Shown one piece after another: positions 14,600 to 20,912 of a DNA stretch of 22,363 nucleotides. The notes beneath the pieces were generated by a model, which searched no databases, was not told where the DNA came from, and saw only the letters and a program-made list of their open reading frames with translations. Origin of the DNA: an uncultured Verrucomicrobia subdivision 3 bacterium (lineage in GTDB: Bacteria > Verrucomicrobiota > Verrucomicrobiae > Limisphaerales > UBA11358); the NCBI GenBank assembly GCA_903847285.1, contig CAINDH010000111.1, positions 1-22,363 on the forward strand, read 5' to 3'. Numbering within the stretch: position 1 is the stretch's first letter; each line of letters begins with the position of its first letter. The translations under genes and the position numbers were made by a program.

Positions 14600-15733
14600 A
14601 TGCCGACACTCAGCACCATTGTGGATGGACTCAAACTGCCCAACCCTTTTGTCATTGGCTCAGGTCCGCCGGGAACCAACCTCAACGTCATTTCGCGTGC
14701 GTTCAAAGAAGGCTGGGGCGCGGTCATTGCCAAAACCGTATCGCTCGATGCGAGCAAAGTCATCAACGTCACGCCGCGTTACGGCAAGCTCCACTCCACT
14801 GATGGCAAAGAAGTCATCGGCTGGGAAAACATCGAACTGATCAGCGACCGCCCGTTCAAACTCTGGGAAGATGAATTCAAGCGCTGCAAAGACATGCACC
14901 CGGATGGCGTTCTCATCGCGAGCATCATGGAGGAATATAATAAAGATTGCTGGGTTGAACTCGTCGAGCGTTCCCAAGCTTGCGGTGTGGCGGCGTTTGA
15001 ATTGAACTTCTCCTGCCCGCACGGCCTGCCTGAACGCAAAATGGGCGCGGCGATGGGCCAAGACCCGGACATCCTCGAAGAAGTCTGCGGCTGGGTAAAA
15101 GGCGCGTCCAAGATTCCGTTCTGGGCGAAGATGACGCCGAATATCACGCATATCGAAGATCCTTCGCGTGCCGCGTTGCGCGGTGGTGCGGATGGCATCG
15201 CGGCAATCAACACGATTCGCAGCGTCATCGGTGTGAATCTGGAAACGCTCCGTCCTGAACCGAGTGTGGAAGGTTACACGACGCCCGGCGGTTATTCTTC
15301 GCGCGCCGTGAAACCCATCGCGCTTCGCATGGTCATGGAAGTGGCGAAGTTGATTCAGACTGAATTCCCTGGTCGTTCGCTTTCCGCGATCGGCGGTGTG
15401 GAATCCGGCAATGATGCCGCCGAGTTCATTCTTCTCGGCGGCGACACCGTGCAAGTTTGCACTGGTGTGATGAAGTTCGGCTATGAACACGTCAAGCCGA
15501 TGTGCGACGAACTGCTAGCGTTCATGGACAAACATAAGTTCGAGACGCTCGCGGATTTCAAAGGCAAGGCGCTCCCGTATTTCACCACGCACGCTGATCT
15601 CGTCAAACGCCAGACCGAACGCAAAGCTGCGCAAAAAGCCGCCGCCGCTGCTGCCCCCAAGAAAATGGTGCAAGCCGACGGCGAATGGAGCGGCGACGAC
15701 TTTGTGAAACAATCGAACGATCTCGCACGATAA
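14600..15733 (+). CDS. preA: PreA-like dihydropyrimidine dehydrogenase FMN subunit lacking the Fe-S domain
   Basis: FMN-dependent TIM-barrel protein of the dihydroorotate/dihydropyrimidine dehydrogenase family (377 aa), expected to reduce uracil/thymine to the 5,6-dihydro forms. Key segments: NPFVIGSGPPGTN (residues 15-27), AKTVSLD (44-50), ELNFSCPHGLPERKMG (134-149), FWAKMTPNITHI (174-185), GGADGIAAINTI (195-206), IGGVESGNDAAEFILLGGDTVQVCTGVM (264-291). Two differences stand out. Residue 152 is Met where mammalian DPD has its general-acid Cys (GLACGQDPE versus GAAMGQDPD). The C-terminus is an Ala/Lys-rich tail (about 340-377) with no CxxCxxC clusters, whereas E. coli PreA and DPD have two [4Fe-4S] sites there. 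No PreT partner is in the window. First gene of the catabolic run. Confidence 0.85.
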   Translation: MPTLSTIVDGLKLPNPFVIGSGPPGTNLNVISRAFKEGWGAVIAKTVSLDASKVINVTPRYGKLHSTDGKEVIGWENIELISDRPFKLWEDEFKRCKDMHPDGVLIASIMEEYNKDCWVELVERSQACGVAAFELNFSCPHGLPERKMGAAMGQDPDILEEVCGWVKGASKIPFWAKMTPNITHIEDPSRAALRGGADGIAAINTIRSVIGVNLETLRPEPSVEGYTTPGGYSSRAVKPIALRMVMEVAKLIQTEFPGRSLSAIGGVESGNDAAEFILLGGDTVQVCTGVMKFGYEHVKPMCDELLAFMDKHKFETLADFKGKALPYFTTHADLVKRQTERKAAQKAAAAAAPKKMVQADGEWSGDDFVKQSNDLAR

Positions 15734-15743
15734 ACTTCTATCA

Positions 15744-15818
15744 ACCACAGAGACACAGAGGCGCAAAGTCGCAGAGTTTCGAAATGTAATTATCTCTGCG
15801 TCTCTGTGACTCTGTGGT
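15744..15818. repeat. Intergenic palindrome with 8-bp periodic arms (copy B)
   Basis: ACCACAGAG (15744-15752) pairs with CTCTGTGGT (15810-15818). The left arm reads as 8-bp units CACAGAGA, CACAGAGG, CGCAAAGT, CGCAGAG; the right arm (from 15794) as CTCTGCGT, CTCTGTGA, CTCTGTGG. In RNA it would fold into one long imperfect stem-loop. It fills the preA-mmsA gap and ends 8 bp before the mmsA ATG, leaving no room for a normal Shine-Dalgarno site. Confidence 0.8.
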
Positions 15819-15826
15819 AAATCAAT

Positions 15827-17326
15827 ATGTCAAAAATTTTAGAACCCTGTCCCAACTTCATCGGCGGCGAATGGATTGAATCCACAACCGCGCGCACGCC
15901 GGTCTTTAATCCTTCCATCGGCGAGGTGATTTCTGAATGTCCCGTCGGCAGCGTCGCTGATGCGAATGCCGCTGTGGAAGCTGCGCAAGCCGCATTTCCC
16001 GCGTGGATGGAAACGCCACCCGTCGAGCGCGCGCGCATCCTCGGTAAATTCAAGATGCTGATGGAGGAAAACTTTGAGGACATCGTCCGCAGCAATACGC
16101 GCGAGCACGGCAAGACGCTTGTCGAATCGCGCGGCGACGTGAAGCGCGGCATGGAAGTCATCGAGTTCGCGCTGGGCGTGCCATCATTGATGATGGGCGA
16201 AGTGCTGGAAAACATCGCGCGCGGCATTGATTGCGAAGCCATCCGCCAACCGCTCGGCGTTTGTGTTGGCATCACGCCATTCAACTTTCCCGCGATGGTT
16301 CCGCTTTGGATGTATCCCATCGCCATCGCGTGCGGCAACACGTTCGTGCTTAAGCCGAGCGAAAAAGTTCCGCTCACCGCCATTAAGATCGCGAAGCTGC
16401 TGGAGAAAGCCGGGCTGCCGAAAGGCGTGTTGAACATCGTGCATGGCGGGCGCGAAGTCGTGGACGCGTTGCTCACGCACCCGAAGGTAAAAGCGATTTC
16501 GTTCGTCGGCTCGACTCCCATTGCTCGCTACATCTACGAGACCGGCACGAAGCACGGCAAGCGCGTCCAATCCAACGGGGGCGCGAAGAATTACGTCGTC
16601 ATCATGCCGGACGCCGATGTGGAAAATTCCACGCGCGGGGTCATTGAAGCCGCGTTCGGTTGCGCGGGCGAACGTTGCATGGCGGGCTCGACGGCGGTCG
16701 TTGTTGGCGCGGCGGAAAAATTGGTTTTGCCCACGCTGGTTGAAGCCACGAAACGCATCAAGGTTGGCCCGACGGATCGCGAAGCACAGCCGGACATGGG
16801 CGCGTTGATTTCCCGCCAGCACGCCAATCGCGTGCAGGAATTGATCAGCATCGGCGAGCAGCAAGGCGCGAAAGTTTTGGCCGACGGGCGTGGTGTGAAA
16901 GTTTCCGAAGCGCCAAATGGTTTTTACGTCGGCGCGACGATTCTCGACCACGTCCATAGCGGCACGACCGTGGCCAAGGAAGAAATTTTTGGACCGGTTC
17001 TGAACGTGATGCACATGGAAGACCTGGGCGCGGCCATTGAGCTGGCGAACAAGTCCATGTATGGCAATGGCGCTTCTATTTTCACGCGCAGTGGCAAGGC
17101 GGCGCGCGAATTCAAGCACAGCGCCAAGGCTGGCATGATCGGCATCAACATCGGCGTGCCCGCCTCGATGGCGTGGTTTCCATTTAACGGCTGGGACGAA
17201 TCGTTCTTCGGCGACCTGCACATGCAAGGCCGCGAAGGCGTGCAATTTTTCACGCAGCAAAAAGTCACCACGAGCCGCTGGTTCAGCTACGGTGAAGGCG
17301 ATATTTGGCACACTGAGAAGAAATGA
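15827..17326 (+). CDS. mmsA: CoA-acylating (methyl)malonate-semialdehyde dehydrogenase
   Basis: Converts malonate semialdehyde (from uracil) to acetyl-CoA, or methylmalonate semialdehyde (from thymine or valine) to propionyl-CoA, with NAD+ and CoA. The 499-aa length fits the family. Motifs: ITPFNFPAMVPLWM (149-162), LKPSEKVP (K176, E179), FVGSTPIARYIYETG, and SNGGAKNY (249-256), where ordinary aldehyde dehydrogenases have a catalytic Glu that this CoA-dependent class lacks. FGCAGERCMA gives nucleophile Cys284 preceded by Arg283, and the class-specific C-terminus is FGDLHMQGREGVQFFTQQKVTTSRW-like. In this operon it serves the last step of beta-alanine breakdown. No Shine-Dalgarno site is seen; the start follows palindrome B. 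Confidence 0.95.
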   Translation: MSKILEPCPNFIGGEWIESTTARTPVFNPSIGEVISECPVGSVADANAAVEAAQAAFPAWMETPPVERARILGKFKMLMEENFEDIVRSNTREHGKTLVESRGDVKRGMEVIEFALGVPSLMMGEVLENIARGIDCEAIRQPLGVCVGITPFNFPAMVPLWMYPIAIACGNTFVLKPSEKVPLTAIKIAKLLEKAGLPKGVLNIVHGGREVVDALLTHPKVKAISFVGSTPIARYIYETGTKHGKRVQSNGGAKNYVVIMPDADVENSTRGVIEAAFGCAGERCMAGSTAVVVGAAEKLVLPTLVEATKRIKVGPTDREAQPDMGALISRQHANRVQELISIGEQQGAKVLADGRGVKVSEAPNGFYVGATILDHVHSGTTVAKEEIFGPVLNVMHMEDLGAAIELANKSMYGNGASIFTRSGKAAREFKHSAKAGMIGINIGVPASMAWFPFNGWDESFFGDLHMQGREGVQFFTQQKVTTSRWFSYGEGDIWHTEKK

Positions 17327-17332
17327 TTTGCA

Positions 17333-17443
17333 GCCACCGATGTTCACCTATGAAACAAAGATAAGATGAAAAACAAGTTTCCTCATCTGGGATCATTTGT
17401 GGTCATCTCGGGTCATTTGCGGTCATCCTCGGTCATCTGTGGC
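17333..17443. repeat. Intergenic palindrome with six 10-bp tandem units (copy C)
   Basis: GCCACCGATG (17333-17342) is complementary to CATCTGTGGC (17434-17443) at 9 of 10 positions. The right arm consists of six consecutive 10-bp units (17383-17442): TCATCTGGGA, TCATTTGTGG, TCATCTCGGG, TCATTTGCGG, TCATCCTCGG, TCATCTGTGG. The left arm is a more decayed complement. It occupies the mmsA-hydA gap and ends 8 bp before the hydA ATG. Confidence 0.8.
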
Positions 17444-17451
17444 AAATTTTT

Positions 17452-18834
17452 ATGTCGCTTCTAATTAAAAATGGCGAAATCGTCACGGCCAGCGAACGCT
17501 ACGTGGCTGACATCCTTTGCGAAAACGAAACCATCACGCGCATCGACCGCGGCATCACGCCGCCGAAGGGCGCGGATGTCATTGATGCGAAGGATAAATT
17601 TGTTTTCCCCGGCTTCATCGATCCGCATGTGCACATCTATCTGCCGTTCATGGGCACGTTCTCCAAGGATGACTATATCACCGGCAGCGAGGCTGCGCTG
17701 GTCGGCGGCACGACGACGCTCATCGAGATGTGTTGTCCGGCGCGCAAGGACGATGCGCTCAAAAGTTTTGAGCTTTGGATGAGCCAAGCCGTTGGCAAGT
17801 CTGCATGCGATTTCACGTTCCACATGGGCGTGACGAAGTTCGACGACATAACCGAAAAACAGCTTCGCGAAATCGTGAAGCGCGGCATTAGCTCGTTCAA
17901 AATCTTCCTCGCCTACAAAGGCGCTTTTGGAATTGATGACTCCGAACTCTATCGCACGCTTAAACTCGCAAAGGAGCTGGGCGTCATCGTCACGGCGCAT
18001 TGCGAGAACGAAACGCTCGTGAGCGAACGCTGTAAGGAACTCATCGCCGCCGGCAAGACTGGACCGGGCTTTCACGAACCGAGCCGTCCCGTGCAAGTCG
18101 AGGCCGAAGGCGTGCATCACCTAATGACCTTCGCCGAACTCACCGGCGCGGCGACTTACATCGTTCACCTCAGTTGCAAAGAAGCGTTGGCGGAAGCCGT
18201 CGCGGCTCGTCAGCGCGGCGTGCGCGTTGGCGTTGAAACGCTGATCCAATATCTCACGCTCGACAAAACTTACGCGGAGAAACCGAAGTTCGAGGGCGCG
18301 AAATACGTCATGTCGCCGCCGCTGCGCGATAAGCGCAATCAGGAAGTTCTCTGGAACGGCCTGCGGGACGGGTTGGTGAACACCGTTGCCACCGACCACG
18401 CGCCGTTTGATTTCCGGAAGCAGAAGGAGATGGGAAAAAATGATTTCACGAAAATTCCCAACGGCATTCCGTCGCTCGAAGAACGCATCAACCTGCTCTA
18501 CACCTACGGCGTGAAGACGGGGAAGATTGACCTGCACACCTTCGTGAATGTTGCCAGCACGCAGGTCGCGAAGACCTTCGACCTCTTCCCGCGCAAAGGC
18601 ACAATCCAGCCCGGCGCGGACGCTGACCTTGTGGTGTTCGATCCCAATTATCGCGGCAAAATTTCTGTGAAGACGCAGCACATGAACCTCGACTACAGCG
18701 CGTTTGAAGGCTGGAAACTCGAAGGCCGTCCGAGTCACGTCACCGTGCGGGGACAAGTCTCGGTGCGTGATGGCAAATTCGTCGGCAAACATGGCCACGG
18801 GAAATTTCTACAACGCAAACCGAGTCACTTTTGA
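17452..18834 (+). CDS. hydA: Dihydropyrimidinase / D-hydantoinase
   Basis: Cyclic amidohydrolase (460 aa) that opens 5,6-dihydrouracil to N-carbamoyl-beta-alanine, and dihydrothymine likewise, in the cytoplasm. All binuclear-metal ligands are present at the positions known for D-hydantoinases: GFIDPHVHI (H59, H61), carboxylatable K150 in SSFKIFLAYKG with the adjacent catalytic Tyr155, TAHCENE (H183), VHLSCKEA (H239) and ATDHAPF (D315). GGTTTLIEMCCP and the C-terminal beta-sandwich (GTIQPGADADLVVFDP) are also typical. The deaminase gene follows after 5 bp. A D-hydantoinase role is possible in principle, but preA, mmsA and the cytosine deaminase favour dihydropyrimidinase. Confidence 0.94.
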   Translation: MSLLIKNGEIVTASERYVADILCENETITRIDRGITPPKGADVIDAKDKFVFPGFIDPHVHIYLPFMGTFSKDDYITGSEAALVGGTTTLIEMCCPARKDDALKSFELWMSQAVGKSACDFTFHMGVTKFDDITEKQLREIVKRGISSFKIFLAYKGAFGIDDSELYRTLKLAKELGVIVTAHCENETLVSERCKELIAAGKTGPGFHEPSRPVQVEAEGVHHLMTFAELTGAATYIVHLSCKEALAEAVAARQRGVRVGVETLIQYLTLDKTYAEKPKFEGAKYVMSPPLRDKRNQEVLWNGLRDGLVNTVATDHAPFDFRKQKEMGKNDFTKIPNGIPSLEERINLLYTYGVKTGKIDLHTFVNVASTQVAKTFDLFPRKGTIQPGADADLVVFDPNYRGKISVKTQHMNLDYSAFEGWKLEGRPSHVTVRGQVSVRDGKFVGKHGHGKFLQRKPSHF

Positions 18835-18839
18835 TTTTT

Positions 18840-19277
18840 ATGGATCCATTTTTACAAGCGGCGATTGATGAGGCAAAAAAAGGGCTGGCGGCAGGTGGCA
18901 TTCCCATCGGCTCGGTGCTCGTGTGCGACGGCCAGATCATCGGGCGCGGCCACAACCAGCGCGTGCAGCACGGCAGCGTGATTCATCACGGCGAGATGAA
19001 TGCCCTCGAAAACGCCGGTCGTCTGCGGGCCAAGGTTTATGAGCGCTGCACCATTTACACGACGCTCTCGCCGTGTCCGATGTGTTCGGGTGCGATCAAG
19101 CTCTACAAAATCCCGCACGTCGTCGTTGGCGAGAACGTCACGTTCGTGGGCGACGAGGAACATCTGCGTTCGCACGGCGTGAAGGTGGATGTATTGAACA
19201 ACACGGAGTGCATCCAGATGATGAAGGATTTCATCGCCGCCAAACCGCAGTTGTGGAACGAGGATATCGGGGTTTGA
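18840..19277 (+). CDS. FCY1-type cytosine deaminase
   Basis: Small zinc deaminase (145 aa) that matches yeast cytosine deaminase Fcy1 along its whole length. Zinc/catalytic motif HHGEMNALENAGR (H50, E52) and SPCPMCSGAI (C79, C82). Features specific to the yeast-type cytosine deaminase rather than TadA or guanine deaminase are RGHN (N39, equivalent to the cytosine-contacting Asn51), VGENVTF (F102, equivalent to Phe114) and the C-terminus LWNEDIGV (W139 and D142, equivalent to Trp152 and Asp155 that cap and bind cytosine). Equivalences are from memory of the yeast structure. The ATG at 18840 lies 5 bp after hydA, so translation is probably coupled. It would feed uracil into PreA. Confidence 0.9.
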   Translation: MDPFLQAAIDEAKKGLAAGGIPIGSVLVCDGQIIGRGHNQRVQHGSVIHHGEMNALENAGRLRAKVYERCTIYTTLSPCPMCSGAIKLYKIPHVVVGENVTFVGDEEHLRSHGVKVDVLNNTECIQMMKDFIAAKPQLWNEDIGV

Positions 19278-19290
19278 AAAATAAATTTCA

Positions 19291-19367
19291 GCCACAGATG
19301 CGCACAGATGAAACACTGATAAAAAATCTTTGCGGGCATCTGTGTTTCATCTGTGAAAATCTGTGGC
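19291..19367. repeat. Intergenic palindrome with 11-bp periodic arms (copy D)
   Basis: GCCACAGAT (19291-19299) pairs with ATCTGTGGC (19359-19367). The left arm repeats as CACAGATGCG, CACAGATGAAA, CACTGATAAAA; the right arm as CATCTGTGTTT, CATCTGTGAAA, ATCTGTGG. It fills the deaminase-permease gap and ends 16 bp before the permease ATG. It shares the GCCACAGATG end with copy C. Confidence 0.8.
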
Positions 19368-19383
19368 AAAGAACTCTTCGGGC

Positions 19384-20889
19384 ATGAATCCGAACGCGTC
19401 CGGTTTATCTGAAAACGCTCCCGATGTCGAAGCCGGCATCGCGCAGAGCCGGCTGTTCAATGCCGACCTCGCGCCGGTGCCGATGTCGCAGCGCAAGTGG
19501 GGCATGTTGAGCTTCGCGGCGTTGTGGATTTCAATGTCGGCGTGCATTCCGACTTATATGCTGGCGTCGTCGCTCATCAGCGGCGGCATGAACTGGTGGC
19601 AGGCGGTGCTTACTATTTTTCTCGCGAACGTCATCGTGCTCATTCCAATGGTTCTTAACGCGCACGCCGGGACGAAATACGGGATTCCATTTCCAGTGTA
19701 TTGCCGCGCGGCGTTCGGCACGCTGGGCGCGAACGTGCCGGCGGTTCTCCGTGCGCTCGTCGCGTGTGGTTGGTTCGGCATCCAGACATGGATCGGTGGC
19801 GCGGCGATTTACAAAATTTGCGTCGTCATCTTTCATTTGCATCCCGAACCGGCAACGAACTGGCTGGGCATCACGGGCGGACAGTTTTTGTGCTTCCTGT
19901 TTTTCTGGGGCGTCAACATGTGGGTGATTTATCGCGGCATCGAGACGATCCGCTGGCTGCTGAACATCAAGGCGTCGCTGCTCATCGCGCTCGGATTGCT
20001 GCTGCTGTGGTGGACGTATCGCACGGCGGGCGGCTTCGGGCCGATTCTTTCCCAGCCGTCGCAGTTCGATACGGGACAACCGCAGGCGGGAAAATTCTGG
20101 AGCTACTTTTTCCCCGCGCTCACTGGCATGGTCGGTTTCTGGGCGACGCTCTCGCTAAACATTCCTGATTTTTCGCGCTACGCAAAAACTCAACGCGACC
20201 AGGTCATCGGTCAAGCGCTCGGTCTGCCGACGACGATGGCGCTCTTCGCCTTCATCGGCGTGGCGGTGACTTCGGCGACGACCATCATCTTCGGCCAGAC
20301 GATTTGGGATCCGGTCGAAGTGTTGACGAAGTTCCAAAATCCGGCCGTGCTGGTGCTAGCGATGCTGGCGTTGTGCCTCGCCACGCTCGCGACGAATATT
20401 GCGGCGAATGTCGTCTCGCCAGCGAACGATTTTTCGCATCTTGCGCCGAATAAAATTTCCTTCCGCGGCGGTGGCTTCATCACTGGAATCATTGGCATTT
20501 TGATGATGCCGTGGAAACTTATCGCCGACCCGAGCGGCTACATCTTCACCTGGCTCATCGCTTACAGCGCGTTGCTCGGGCCGATTGGCGGGATTTTGAT
20601 CGCGGATTATTTTGTCATCCGCAAATGCAAGCTGGACGTGCCCGCGCTTTACAAGACTGATGGAGAATTTCGTTTCACCAATGGATTCAGCTTGGTGGCG
20701 TTGCTCGCGCTGGTGCTAGGAGCGTTGCCGAGCTTGCCGGGATTTCTCGTGAACATCAAAGCATTGTCGGCAGAAAGCATTCCCGCCGCGCTCGCACACC
20801 TCTACAATTACGCGTGGTTCATCGGCTTTGCCGTGGCTTTCGTCGTTTATCTTATCGGACGCGTGCTTGCGCCGACGCCACAAAAATGA
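19384..20889 (+). CDS. NCS1 family nucleobase/hydantoin permease
   Basis: Twelve-helix cation-coupled importer (501 aa) for a pyrimidine base or related ring. The sequence tracks Mhp1 and the PucI/AllP group closely: NADLAPVPMSQRKWGMLSF, GMNWWQAVLTIFLANVIVLIPMVLN, HAGTKYGIPFPVYCRAAFG. The substrate-site segment ALVACGWFGIQTWIGG has W130 and Q134 at the positions of Mhp1 Trp117 and Gln121. Helix 6 has FWATLSLNIPDFSRYAK; helix 8 has TNIAANVVSPANDF with the substrate-binding Asn. The ATG at 19384 is chosen over a GTG at 19363 because the latter lies inside palindrome D. Probable substrate is uracil and/or cytosine by context; hydantoin or allantoin cannot be excluded. Confidence 0.92.
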   Translation: MNPNASGLSENAPDVEAGIAQSRLFNADLAPVPMSQRKWGMLSFAALWISMSACIPTYMLASSLISGGMNWWQAVLTIFLANVIVLIPMVLNAHAGTKYGIPFPVYCRAAFGTLGANVPAVLRALVACGWFGIQTWIGGAAIYKICVVIFHLHPEPATNWLGITGGQFLCFLFFWGVNMWVIYRGIETIRWLLNIKASLLIALGLLLLWWTYRTAGGFGPILSQPSQFDTGQPQAGKFWSYFFPALTGMVGFWATLSLNIPDFSRYAKTQRDQVIGQALGLPTTMALFAFIGVAVTSATTIIFGQTIWDPVEVLTKFQNPAVLVLAMLALCLATLATNIAANVVSPANDFSHLAPNKISFRGGGFITGIIGILMMPWKLIADPSGYIFTWLIAYSALLGPIGGILIADYFVIRKCKLDVPALYKTDGEFRFTNGFSLVALLALVLGALPSLPGFLVNIKALSAESIPAALAHLYNYAWFIGFAVAFVVYLIGRVLAPTPQK

Positions 20890-20912
20890 TTTAACCATAG
20901 GAAAAGAAGCAA

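Noticed and set aside
16184..17347. 387-codon open frame antisense to mmsA
   Set aside because: Arg/His/Ala-rich composition with no recognisable motif; it mirrors the codon bias of the strongly supported mmsA gene on the other strand.
17383..17442. CRISPR array
   Set aside because: The repeated units are 10 bp, adjacent with no spacers, and no cas gene is present.
13256..18834. Hydantoin-utilisation operon (hydantoinase + carbamoylase + Mhp1-like permease)
   Set aside because: preA, mmsA, a cytosine deaminase and an AGXT2-like transaminase have no role in hydantoin use and fit pyrimidine breakdown; no hydantoin racemase is present.
19363..19383. Earlier GTG start for the NCS1 permease
   Set aside because: It lies inside the right arm of palindrome D; the ATG at 19384 gives the family-typical N-terminus.
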